This document shows positions 16,499-24,484 of a stretch of DNA of 64,000 nucleotides, one piece after another. The stretch lies in contig CAVSYR010000002.1 of assembly GCA_963732225.1 (NCBI GenBank), positions 372,001 through 436,000 on the forward strand. Direction: 5' to 3'. Every line of letters starts with the position of its first letter. The first letter of the stretch is position 1. The translations under genes and the position numbers were made by a program. This DNA comes from VRUE01 sp963732225. Its GTDB lineage: Bacteria; Actinomycetota; Thermoleophilia; Solirubrobacterales; 70-9. The notes under the pieces are model-generated. The model saw only the letters and a program-made list of their open reading frames with translations, ran no database searches and was not told where the DNA came from.

Positions 16499-16791
16499 CC
16501 CAGCTTCTCGCGCAAACGCTGCCACAGCGAGGGCGGTCGCGGCTGCGTCCGTCGCCACTCTTCCTGCGTCGGCAGGTTTCCCGCTTTGCGTTCGCGCAGG
16601 ACGCACTTGGTGTGGGCGTGGCGGCGCTGGCTGCGGTCGTCCTCGGGGGCGATCAGGGCGTGCTCGCTGAGCGCCGACAGGTGCTTGTCGCAGAACGGGC
16701 AGCGGTAGGTCGCCGGCTTCATGTTCTGGGCGCGGCGCATCGACCACCAGCGGACCGGCGGGCGCCCGGTCTCTACGGGCTGGCGTGCCAT
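16495..16791 (-). CDS. Small zinc-binding protein, hypothetical
   Basis: 98 aa. A C-P-F-C knuckle (YRCPFCDKHLSAL) and a downstream H-x3-C (HAHTKC) form a possible Cys3His zinc site. The rest is basic and rich in Arg/Trp. It is 4 nt downstream of the MpaB-like oxygenase gene on the same strand, so probably co-transcribed. Function unknown. Confidence 0.6.
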   Translation of the reverse strand: MARQPVETGRPPVRWWSMRRAQNMKPATYRCPFCDKHLSALSEHALIAPEDDRSQRRHAHTKCVLRERKAGNLPTQEEWRRTQPRPPSLWQRLREKLG

Positions 16792-16795
16792 CGCC

Positions 16796-17686
16796 TCAGG
16801 CGCCGGCGTGAAGCTGCGGCGTCCGCGTGCCGCCGCGCTGGCGCTCGGTCTTGATCACGACGTCGAAGAAAACGTCGTTGCGGCCGCGGCGCATCTTGCG
16901 CGGGAAGTAGTGGCGGGCGCGGCGATGGGTCGCGGTCATCGCCCGGAAGCCGCGCTCGTGGGCGGCGCTCCAGCGGATGCCGAAGACCTGCCGCACCCGC
17001 GGCGGCAGCGTGCCCTTGATGATGTGGTTCTGGGCGACGATGTTGCCCCGTGCGGTTCGCGGCACCGGCTGCTCAAAGGCGACCAGCGGCGCCATCTCGA
17101 GCCCGTGCGCGGTCGCTTGCAGGTCGGGCGAGGAGAGTCGCTCCTCCCACCAGGCGCTGAACTCGCGGTAGCTGCCGGGAACCTCGCTGCGGGGCAGGCC
17201 GAAGAGCTCGCCGAAGCGGACGTAGTCCTGCCAGAGGTCCTCACGCTCGCCGGCGCTCAACGGCCGCACCATCGCCTCGTACATCGCCCGGCCGGAGTCG
17301 GCGATCACCGCCAACGTCCACAGCATCAGCTCCGGATCGAAGGCCGAGTAGGGGGTGCCGGGGGGGTGGATGCCGGCCGCCTCGGGCAGTGTTCCCTTGA
17401 CCCGTTCGTGCAGCCGTTGCACCGAGGCCAGGGCCTTATCGGCTTCCTCGCGGGTGCCGAGCAGGACCGTCTCCTGAATCTTCGCCGTGCGGGCAAGGCG
17501 GCGGAAGGGGAAGTCGGCGGCGCTGGTGCTGATCATCGTGCCGGTGTAGGTGAGCGGCTCGAGCGCACCGATCAGCAGCGCCCGCTGGCCGTAGAGCAGG
17601 CCGACCGAGCGATCGCCGTGCACCATCCGCGCGATCGAGCGGCCGGGGGGGAAGTAGTGCGAGTCGGTCCCTGTGAGGTGCGCCAC
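16796..17686 (-). CDS. Oxygenase MpaB family protein (DUF2236)
   Basis: 296 aa. DUF2236 features are seen: an N-terminal MVHGDRSVGLLYGQRALLIGAL helix, an RLARTAKIQETVLLGT segment, a conserved AVQRLHERVKGTLPE-like stretch with HPPGTPYSAFDPELMLW, and an RxSYREFSAWW segment. The family includes latex-clearing protein and fungal MpaB, haem-dependent oxygenases that cleave carbon chains. The conserved HERVKG histidine is the likely haem region. Substrate unknown. Confidence 0.8.
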   Translation of the reverse strand: MAHLTGTDSHYFPPGRSIARMVHGDRSVGLLYGQRALLIGALEPLTYTGTMISTSAADFPFRRLARTAKIQETVLLGTREEADKALASVQRLHERVKGTLPEAAGIHPPGTPYSAFDPELMLWTLAVIADSGRAMYEAMVRPLSAGEREDLWQDYVRFGELFGLPRSEVPGSYREFSAWWEERLSSPDLQATAHGLEMAPLVAFEQPVPRTARGNIVAQNHIIKGTLPPRVRQVFGIRWSAAHERGFRAMTATHRRARHYFPRKMRRGRNDVFFDVVIKTERQRGGTRTPQLHAGA

Positions 17687-17699
17687 GGTACCGACGATG

Positions 17700-19265
17700 C
17701 TAGCTCGGCTCCGGCGCCTCCGAGGAAAGCGCGGCCACGGCGCGATCGAGCATTCCCGAACGTGTGGGGGTGTGCAGCTCGTGGGCGGCGAAGATCTCGT
17801 CGAGGTCCTCGCGAGTCAGGGTCTCGCGCTCGAGCGCGTTGGCGGCGAGGTTGTCGAGGCATTCGCGGTTGCTTGCCAGCAGGGCGCGGGCGCGGCGGTG
17901 CGCTTCGCGGGCGAGGACCATCGCCGCCCGGTCGACATCGCGGCGGGTCTGGTCGGAGACCGCGTAGTCGCCGGTCGGCAGCGCGATCGGCGGCGCTCCG
18001 TCGGCGTCGATCGAGACACCCATGCCGAATTCAGCGGCCATCTGCTTGCAGACGGCGTGCACGCGGGCGAGGTCGTCGACCGCACCCGAGTAGGAGTTGT
18101 TGAACACCTCTTCCTCGGCGGCGCGGCCGCCGAGCAGGGTGACGACCTCGTCGATCAGCTCGTCGCGCGACTTGAGGTAGGTGTCCTCCTCGGGTGAGTG
18201 GCCGACGAAGCCGAGCGCCGGCCCGCGCGGCACGATGCTGAGGATCTCCGGCGGGTCGAGGCCGAGCAGCCGGCGGCAGAGCGCGTGGCCGGCCTCGTGG
18301 TAGGCGACGATGCGGCGCTCCTTCTGGTTCAGCCGCCGCGCCTGCTGGGAGCCGACCGACTGGCGCAGCAGCGCCTCGTCGAGGTCCTCCCGCGCGGTCG
18401 CCTTGCGCTCGGCGCGGCCGGCGATGATCGCCGCCTCGTTGAGCGCGTTGGCGAGCTGGGCGCCGGTCATCCCGGTCGTCTTGCGGGCGACGTCGGTGAG
18501 GTCGAGGTCATCGGCCAGTGGCTTGCCCTTGGCGTGGGCGCGCAGGATCGCCTCGCGGCCGTCGCGGTCCGGTGGCGAAACCAGCACCTGGCGGTCGAAG
18601 CGGCCCGGGCGCAGCAGCGCGCGGTCGAGCTTGTCGACGTGGTTGGAGGCGGCGATGACGATCACCGTGCCGGGATCGCGCTCGAATCCGTCGAGCTCGA
18701 CCAGCAGCTGATTGAGCGCCTGCTCGCGCTCACTAGAGCCACCATCGCCGCCTCCACCACTGCGCGCTCCACCGACGGCATCGAGCTCGTCGATGAAGAT
18801 CACGGCGCGCCCTGACTTGCGCGCCTCCTTGAACAGCCGCCGAATGCGGGCGGCACCCCTCCCAACGAACATCTCAACGAAGCTCGAGCCCGAGGCGGCG
18901 AAGAAGTCGACGCCGGCCTGCGCGGCCACGGCGCGCGCCAGCATCGTCTTGCCGGTCCCGGGAGGACCGAAGAGCAGCACCCCACGCGGCGGTTGGGCGC
19001 CCAGCGCGGCGAAGCGCTTGGGGTCGCGCAGCCACTCGGCCACGTCCATCAGCTCGTCCTTGGCGGCGTCGACGCCCTGCACGTCGTCCCAGAGCACCGG
19101 CGCGGTCTTGCTCGCCTTCACCGTCTCCGGCTTGGTCGTGCCCATCGTCGTCCGCATCAGGCGGAAGAAGACGAAGAGCAGCATCGCCATGAAGACGACG
19201 CCGAAGACGGGATACCAGTCGAAGGCGAATTCCTGAATCTGGTTTGTGGTTAGTGCGAACGTCAC
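17700..19265 (-). CDS. ftsH: FtsH-family ATP-dependent zinc metalloprotease, short form
   Basis: 521 aa, GTG start. One N-terminal membrane helix (about residues 20-35) and no periplasmic domain, unlike standard FtsH, which has two helices. AAA+ module: Walker A GPPGTGKT (100-107), Walker B IFIDELDA (157-163), SRH with ASNHVDKLDRALLRPGRFDR. Peptidase HEAGH zinc motif at 323-327 and a VDDLARV third-ligand region. It is probably a membrane-anchored degradative AAA protease paralog. A GGAGTG...CACTCC hairpin (19313-19341) lies about 50 nt upstream in the gap behind the FHA gene. Confidence 0.88.
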   Translation of the reverse strand: MTFALTTNQIQEFAFDWYPVFGVVFMAMLLFVFFRLMRTTMGTTKPETVKASKTAPVLWDDVQGVDAAKDELMDVAEWLRDPKRFAALGAQPPRGVLLFGPPGTGKTMLARAVAAQAGVDFFAASGSSFVEMFVGRGAARIRRLFKEARKSGRAVIFIDELDAVGGARSGGGGDGGSSEREQALNQLLVELDGFERDPGTVIVIAASNHVDKLDRALLRPGRFDRQVLVSPPDRDGREAILRAHAKGKPLADDLDLTDVARKTTGMTGAQLANALNEAAIIAGRAERKATAREDLDEALLRQSVGSQQARRLNQKERRIVAYHEAGHALCRRLLGLDPPEILSIVPRGPALGFVGHSPEEDTYLKSRDELIDEVVTLLGGRAAEEEVFNNSYSGAVDDLARVHAVCKQMAAEFGMGVSIDADGAPPIALPTGDYAVSDQTRRDVDRAAMVLAREAHRRARALLASNRECLDNLAANALERETLTREDLDEIFAAHELHTPTRSGMLDRAVAALSSEAPEPS

Positions 19266-19398
19266 GCGATTGCCTTGCGATCGAAAAAGGAGTGATTCGC
19301 AGAACTAACGATGGAGTGTGGGCGCAATGCGCACGCACTCCAATCGCATATGCGTCCAGACCGTGCCTGAGGGCTAAAGATTTCGCCCCTCGTGCGAG

Positions 19399-20073
19399 CT
19401 ACAGGTCGCGCGGGGAGACGGCGCCGCTCTGCAGCGCTCGCTCGACCAGGGCGACGCGCTTGCGGTTCTGCGGCAGGTCCTCGAGCTCGAGCTTCTCGAA
19501 GAGGGCCCGCATATGGGTCTTGACCGCGTCGACGCTGAGGTGGAGCTCCTCGGCGATCGCCTGGTTGGTCGGAGGCGTGGCGAAGGCGGCGCCGTCCTTG
19601 AAGGGGCGGCAAAGGGCGAGCAGGACGCGGCGCTGACCGGGTGAGATCGTCGCCGCGGCCGGGACCTCGCCGGCGACGACGGTCGCTTCCGGGGCGGACT
19701 CGCCGGGGCGACGGAAGAGCACGGTGGTGCGGCCGAAGCGCAGGGTGTCGCCGTCGCGCAGGTGCTTGCGGCCGTGCACGCGCTCGCTGCCGACGAAGGA
19801 GCCGTTGCGGGAGAGCCCGTCGTCGAGCAGCGTGCACTCGCCGGCGACGACCTCGATCTGGGCGTGCAGGGCGGAGACCTCCTCGTCCCAATCGATCCGC
19901 AGCCCGGCCGCCTCGCCTCGCCCGACCCAGAGCTCGGCGGTGCCCGCCTCGATCGCGACGATCCTCTGCTCGCCCTCGCCGTCGCGCAGCACGAGGAAGG
20001 GCCGCCCGTTTCGTTCGGCCTCGATCTGCGCCTTCAGCTCGGCGGCGCTGGTCTGCCTCGGCTCTCCATTCAC
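19399..20073 (-). CDS. FHA domain / LuxR-like HTH regulator
   Basis: 224 aa from GTG 20073 (VNGEPRQTSAAEL), the likeliest start; longer frames run into the divergent leader. Residues 35-125 form an FHA domain (WVGRGEAAGLRIDW, SALHAQIE, SRNGSFVG, DGDTLRFG), which reads phosphothreonine. Residues 140-215 are a helix-turn-helix of LuxR type (TNQAIAEELHLSVDAVKTHM). It suggests a Ser/Thr-kinase-linked transcription factor; no kinase is present in the window. It lies upstream of ftsH on the same strand. Confidence 0.78.
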   Translation of the reverse strand: MNGEPRQTSAAELKAQIEAERNGRPFLVLRDGEGEQRIVAIEAGTAELWVGRGEAAGLRIDWDEEVSALHAQIEVVAGECTLLDDGLSRNGSFVGSERVHGRKHLRDGDTLRFGRTTVLFRRPGESAPEATVVAGEVPAAATISPGQRRVLLALCRPFKDGAAFATPPTNQAIAEELHLSVDAVKTHMRALFEKLELEDLPQNRKRVALVERALQSGAVSPRDL

Positions 20074-20197
20074 GCGGCTGATCCTACGAGCAGGGGTGAG
20101 TGAGTCCACCCCTCGGGGGTCTGGGAGGGGCGGCGGATGCGGGCGAAGGTGTCTGCACAAGGCACTCACCGCCGACACAGACCCAAAGGAGACTCAG

Positions 20198-20842
20198 ATG
20201 ACACGTAATCGCACCGCCCAGAAGATCGCCCGCCGCGCCGGCCTCGTTGCCGCCTTCGCCTGTCTCGCCCTCGCCGTCGTCCCGGCCACCGGTATGGCCA
20301 AGGCGCCGGTCCGCTTCGGCGCCAAGCTCAACCCGACCGTGCAGCCCTCCAACTCGCTGCCGGGGCTCACCTGCAACGGGCCGGAAACCCCGCTCGTCGG
20401 TTGCACGATGATCCTCAACGAAGCGTACGGCCGCCCCGACGGCGGCGAGCTGGCGCCGCGCAACGGCACGATCAAGACGATCCGCCTGATCGCCGGCGGC
20501 CCCGGCAGCATCCGGCTGCAGATCGAGAAGGTCAAGCGGGCGACGCTGTTCGGCAGCAAGGAAGCGAGGGCGGTTTGGTACGGACCCCAGATCCACTACC
20601 AGGGGCAGACCGAAGCCAACTTCGAAGACGACAGCTACCGGGTCGAGTCCTTCCCGGTCGACATCCCGATCAAGAAGGGCCAGCAGCTCGGCCTGCGCGG
20701 CCAGATCACCTCGATGATCCGCTGCTCCTCGGGTGGCGACAACACCCTGATCTACACCCCGCCGCTCTTCCTCGGTGGCCCGTTCACCGCCGCCACCAAC
20801 ACCGACGGCTGCTGGCTGCTGATGGAAGCGGTGATCCGCTAG
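20198..20842 (+). CDS. Secreted protein, hypothetical
   Basis: 214 aa. ATG 20198 has an AAGGAG site at 20186-20191. Signal peptide (AGLVAAFACLALAVVPATGMA). The mature part has four cysteines and a beta-rich pattern, with NGTIKTIRLIAGGPGSIRLQIEKV and YRVESFPVDIPIKKGQQLGLRG. It looks like an exported beta-sandwich, possibly carbohydrate-binding, but no family is recognised. A strong stem-loop follows the stop. Confidence 0.72.
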   Translation: MTRNRTAQKIARRAGLVAAFACLALAVVPATGMAKAPVRFGAKLNPTVQPSNSLPGLTCNGPETPLVGCTMILNEAYGRPDGGELAPRNGTIKTIRLIAGGPGSIRLQIEKVKRATLFGSKEARAVWYGPQIHYQGQTEANFEDDSYRVESFPVDIPIKKGQQLGLRGQITSMIRCSSGGDNTLIYTPPLFLGGPFTAATNTDGCWLLMEAVIR

Positions 20843-20852
20843 TCCAACCGCC

Positions 20853-20895
20853 GACGGGACTGAAAGCGGAGATATAGATCGCTTTCAGTCCCGTC
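20853..20895. terminator. Bidirectional terminator hairpin (16-bp perfect stem)
   Basis: Arms 20853-20868 (gacgggactgaaagcg) and 20880-20895 are perfect reverse complements around an 11-nt loop. It lies between the convergent secreted-protein gene and the MBL hydrolase gene, so it can serve both. It lacks a long T run on either strand. Confidence 0.7.
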
Positions 20896-20902
20896 GACCC
20901 GT

Positions 20903-21649
20903 TCAAGTGCGTTCGACCTGGGAGCCGCCGACGATCGCCTCGGTGCCGTCATCGCCGAACACGATCCAGGCCTTGTTGCCGCCGTCGTAGTCGGGTGCCC
21001 AGAGCTTCATCGTCGCCGGGCGGCCCCAGACGGTCACTTGCTCCTCGCCGGTCTCATCCTCACCGCGCCAGATCCGCACGAAGGGGTTGTCCGCTTGCTC
21101 CGCTCCGATCGTCGTCGGCTCGCGGTGGCCCGGGTGGACGGCGGTCTCCGGGTGCAACTCCATCAGCCGCATCACCGAGGCCTTCAGGTCCTCGAAGCCG
21201 CTCGCGCCTGGAGCCATCGTGCCGCCGACGGTGCCCTTGAAGAGGACGTCGGCGGTGAAGACGTCGGTGCCGTTGACGAGGAAGGCGACGTGGCCGGCAG
21301 CGTGGCCGGGGGTCGAGATCGCTTCGATCTCCAGATCGCCGCTGCTTAGCGTCTCGCCGTCGGCGATCGTCTCGGCGACCTCGTCCTCGATTTCGCCCAG
21401 GGCCTCGGCGTGGGCCACCATCGGCACGCCGCCGAGCTGTTCCTGCGCCGCGGAGAGACCGGCGATGTGGTCGCCATGCGGGTGGGTGATCAGGATGTGG
21501 GTGATCTCGATCCCGTCCTGCTCGGCCCGCGCGAGCAGGGGCCCGAGGTCGTCGTTGCCGTCGATCAGCACGCCCTTGCCACCGACCTCATCGGCGACGA
21601 GGTAGGCGTTGGACAGCCACTGCGGGTTCTCGGTCCTCTCGATGATCAA
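20903..21649 (-). CDS. MBL-fold metallo-hydrolase (glyoxalase II-like)
   Basis: 248 aa. The metallo-beta-lactamase zinc motif THPHGDH, STPGHAAGH, a TADVLF strand and HPGHREPT are in the expected order, as in hydroxyacylglutathione hydrolase-like enzymes. The C-terminal 60 residues (VTVWGRPATMKLWAPDYDGG) are an addition not typical of glyoxalase II. Cytoplasmic; substrate unknown. It follows the lipid-modification operon on the same strand after a 23-nt gap. Confidence 0.85.
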   Translation of the reverse strand: MIIERTENPQWLSNAYLVADEVGGKGVLIDGNDDLGPLLARAEQDGIEITHILITHPHGDHIAGLSAAQEQLGGVPMVAHAEALGEIEDEVAETIADGETLSSGDLEIEAISTPGHAAGHVAFLVNGTDVFTADVLFKGTVGGTMAPGASGFEDLKASVMRLMELHPETAVHPGHREPTTIGAEQADNPFVRIWRGEDETGEEQVTVWGRPATMKLWAPDYDGGNKAWIVFGDDGTEAIVGGSQVERT

Positions 21650-21672
21650 GGGCCTCTCCTTCTGGGAGCTAG

Positions 21673-22485
21673 TTACTCACGGTTGCCGGATGCGGGGAAC
21701 TCTCCCAGACTCGACCAGCCGGCGGGACTGCCGGCAACCGCGACCGCGCTGCCGGCGAGCAGCGTCTCGGCAACCAGCTCCGGGTCGTCCCAGGTCGGGG
21801 TGTGGCCAACGGCTGGCAGGGCGAGGTAGCGAGCGCCCGCCGGCCGGCGCTCGGGGCGTGGCGGGCCGACCAGGCGGTCGAGCTCACCCCACGCCAGGGT
21901 CACCGGGATCTCCGGGTAGTCCGCCGGGTCGAAGACGTGGGTGCGCATCGCCCGGTTGGCGCCGTCGTAGCCGCTGGCGTCGATCCAGCCCAGCACCAGC
22001 GTGCGCCCCTCCGCGGCGGGGATGCGCTCCGGATGAGCGGCGAAGGTGGCGAGCATGCGCTCGCGCAGGCCGCGGTTGTGCAGGGCCAGGGCGACGAGCG
22101 GCCGCAGCCGCCGCGCCCAGAGCTGGGTGTTGACCCGGCGCTCACCGATCGGCGCCCGCCAGAGTCCGGCCGGCGAGATCGCCGTCACCGAGGCGGCCCA
22201 GCCCGCCCGTCCCATCTCCAGTGCGACCCAGCCGCCGAGCGAGTTGCCGGCGACGTGGGGCCGCTCGATCCCCAGCTCGAGGCAGCGCTCGTGCACCGCC
22301 GCCGCCAGGTTGGCAGCGCTCGGCTCGACCTGGGCGGCGAGCGGCGGCTCGGTGCCGAAGCCCGGCAGGTCGATCGCGACGGGTGCGCGCTCGGCCTCGA
22401 GCAGACTGATCACCGGCGACCAGATCTCCTTCGAGCCGCCGAGCCCGTGGAGCAGCAGCAGCGGCTCGCGGCGCTCCTCGCTCAC
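21673..22485 (-). CDS. Alpha/beta hydrolase
   Basis: 270 aa from the GTG at 22485, which overlaps the TGA of the cyclopropane synthase gene (GTGA). Oxyanion region LLLHGLGGS, nucleophile motif GNSLGG, an acid in the GELDRLVG region and a catalytic-His region VGHTPTWDDPE: a complete triad. Its fusion to the end of a fatty-acid modification operon suggests an ester or acyl substrate (inference). Confidence 0.83.
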   Translation of the reverse strand: MSEERREPLLLLHGLGGSKEIWSPVISLLEAERAPVAIDLPGFGTEPPLAAQVEPSAANLAAAVHERCLELGIERPHVAGNSLGGWVALEMGRAGWAASVTAISPAGLWRAPIGERRVNTQLWARRLRPLVALALHNRGLRERMLATFAAHPERIPAAEGRTLVLGWIDASGYDGANRAMRTHVFDPADYPEIPVTLAWGELDRLVGPPRPERRPAGARYLALPAVGHTPTWDDPELVAETLLAGSAVAVAGSPAGWSSLGEFPASGNRE

Positions 22486-23669
22486 TGCCACCCGGGCTTG
22501 GCGAGCAGCAGTTGAACGTCGCTGATCCGGCGCTCGCGAAAGCCCGCCTCCGAGGAGCAGAGGTAGAACTCCCAGAGGCGGCGGAAGCGCTCGTCGTAGC
22601 CGCGGCCGCGCAATCGCTCCCAGGTGTCGAGGAAGCGCTGGCGCCAGCTGGCGAGGGTGGGTGGGTAGTGCGCGGTGATGTCGGACATCCATACCTCACG
22701 CAGGTCGGTGACGCGTGCCAGGCAGTCGGCGATCAGCTTGTTCGAGGGCAGGCAGCCACCGGGGAAGACGTGGGTGTTGGCAAAGCTGCGGGCTGCCTTC
22801 TCGGCCTCATAGAGGCGGTCATCGATCGTGATCGCCTGCAGCAGCATCAGTCCCTTGGGGCTGAGCAGTTCGCTGCAGCGGCGGAAGTATTCGTCGAAGT
22901 GGCGCCAGCCGACCGCCTCGATCATCTCCACCGAGACCAGCCGGTCATAGCTGCCACGCAGGTCGCGGTAGTCCTCCATCAGCACCTCGACCTTGTCGCC
23001 GAGGCCGGCCTCGTGCACCCGGCGGCTGGCCAGCTCGTGCTGAGCGGGGGAGATCGTCGTCGTCGTCACCTGGCAGCCGTGCTCACGGGCGGCGTGGATT
23101 GCCAGCCCGCCCCAGCCGCTGCCGATCTCCAGCAAGTGGTTCTCCGGCCCGAGCCGCAGCTCATCGCAGATCCGCTCCAGCTTCGCCAGCTGCGCCTCCT
23201 CGAGACTCGCGTCCTCGCGCGGGAAGTAGGCGCAGGAGTAGAGCATGCGCTCGTCGAGGAAGGAGGCGAAGAGGTCATTGCCGAGGTCGTAGTGGGCAGC
23301 GATGTGCTTGCGCGCCCGGGTAGGGGTGTTGTCGGGCACGAGGCCGCGCACCCGGTGGGCCCAGCCGCGCGGCTTGGCGACGGCGCCGCGGACGCCGCCG
23401 GTCTCGCGCAGCTCGCGGGCGGCGATGCGGATTAGCGCGACCAGGTCATCGGTCTCCCAGAGGCCGTCGACGTAGGTCTCGCCGAGGCCGACGCTGCCGT
23501 GCAGAGCGCCGCGCCAGGCGGCCGGGTCGTGGACCACGATCCGGGCCCGCAGCTCAGCACCGGCCGGGCCGAAGCTGCGTTCGCGGCCGGCTTCGACGAC
23601 CTCGATGCGGCCATTGCGCAGGCGGCGCAGCACCTGCGAGACGGCGGTGCGGGCGAGCTGGTCCCTCAC
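22482..23669 (-). CDS. cfa: Cyclopropane-fatty-acyl-phospholipid synthase family methyltransferase
   Basis: 395 aa, GTG start overlapping the DUF1365 stop. SAM site LEIGSGWGGLAIHAA, VSVEMIEAVGWRHFDEYF and YSCAYF are CFA-synthase hallmarks. The family adds a methylene or methyl from SAM across a double bond of a membrane phospholipid acyl chain. The conserved partner set (FAD protein, DUF1365, Cfa) suggests a modified, possibly branched or furan-type, acyl product rather than a plain cyclopropane. Confidence 0.9.
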   Translation of the reverse strand: MRDQLARTAVSQVLRRLRNGRIEVVEAGRERSFGPAGAELRARIVVHDPAAWRGALHGSVGLGETYVDGLWETDDLVALIRIAARELRETGGVRGAVAKPRGWAHRVRGLVPDNTPTRARKHIAAHYDLGNDLFASFLDERMLYSCAYFPREDASLEEAQLAKLERICDELRLGPENHLLEIGSGWGGLAIHAAREHGCQVTTTTISPAQHELASRRVHEAGLGDKVEVLMEDYRDLRGSYDRLVSVEMIEAVGWRHFDEYFRRCSELLSPKGLMLLQAITIDDRLYEAEKAARSFANTHVFPGGCLPSNKLIADCLARVTDLREVWMSDITAHYPPTLASWRQRFLDTWERLRGRGYDERFRRLWEFYLCSSEAGFRERRISDVQLLLAKPGWQ

Positions 23670-24484
23670 GGTGAGAGGAACCCCCTCGGCTTCCTCCCCT
23701 CGGGATGAGGGAAGTAGCGCGCGCCCTTCAGCTTCAGGCGCAGCGACTGGGCGTAGATCTTGGCGACGACCTGCAGTGACATCGCCGGGTAGCGGGCCAG
23801 CATCCCGGCCAGCCGGGCACGGCTGAGCTCGTGGCGGTGCAGCGAGAGGGTGGCGTCGAAGGCCTTGTCGCTTGCTGAAGGTGCAACGTCTTGTCCCCCT
23901 AGCGGGGGGTCAACGCGTTGCGGGCGCGACTCGATGTGGACGCTGAGTCGCTCGCGCGGCTCGCTGGCGCGGAAGGCGTAGGTCTGATCCATCCCCATCA
24001 GCGGGGAGACGTGGAGATCCTTGTCGAGCTCGTCGCTGAGCACCGTTCCGGAGTGCGATCCGCGAGCGAGGACATAAGGGTGACGCTCGCCCCAGGGGAT
24101 GTTGTTGACGTCGGCCACGATCGCTTCTACCCGCTCCCCGGTCTCCTCGAAGCAGTAGTAGAAGCTGACCGGGTTGAAGACGTGGCCGAGGTAGCGCAGG
24201 TTGGCGAGCAGGCGCACCGGGCCCGGCGGGCGGCTGCCGGTCTGGGCCTCGACCGTGTCGCGGACGCACTCGGCCAGCGGCCGGTCCGAGTCGCCCATGT
24301 AGTCGGAGCGCTGGAAGTGCGCGGGCGCCGGGCGCCGGGCGGAGAAGAGGGGGAAGGGGTCGAGCACGCCAGGCAGCTCGTCGAGGTCGAGGTACATGAG
24401 GAAGAGCGGGTAGCGGAAGGAGTGCTCGATCGGCTCGAAGCGACGGTGGCGTATCCAGCCCTCGTAGACGGCGGAGGCACTCAC
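23666..24484 (-). CDS. DUF1365 protein
   Basis: 272 aa. Diagnostic motifs are EGWIRHRRFEPIEHSFRYPLF... at the start, LLANLRYLGHVFNPVSFYYCF in the middle and KDLHVSPLMGMDQTYAF. DUF1365 proteins sit next to COG2907 flavoproteins and Cfa enzymes in many bacteria; their reaction is not established. GTGA-type overlaps on both sides show tight translational coupling. Confidence 0.88.
   Translation of the reverse strand: MSASAVYEGWIRHRRFEPIEHSFRYPLFLMYLDLDELPGVLDPFPLFSARRPAPAHFQRSDYMGDSDRPLAECVRDTVEAQTGSRPPGPVRLLANLRYLGHVFNPVSFYYCFEETGERVEAIVADVNNIPWGERHPYVLARGSHSGTVLSDELDKDLHVSPLMGMDQTYAFRASEPRERLSVHIESRPQRVDPPLGGQDVAPSASDKAFDATLSLHRHELSRARLAGMLARYPAMSLQVVAKIYAQSLRLKLKGARYFPHPEGRKPRGFLSP

Noticed and set aside
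19313..19341. GGAGTG...CACTCC hairpin as a definite terminator or riboswitch
   Set aside because: The stem has mismatches and no U-run directly follows on either strand. It may be a weak terminator of the FHA gene or a leader structure of ftsH, so it is mentioned only there.
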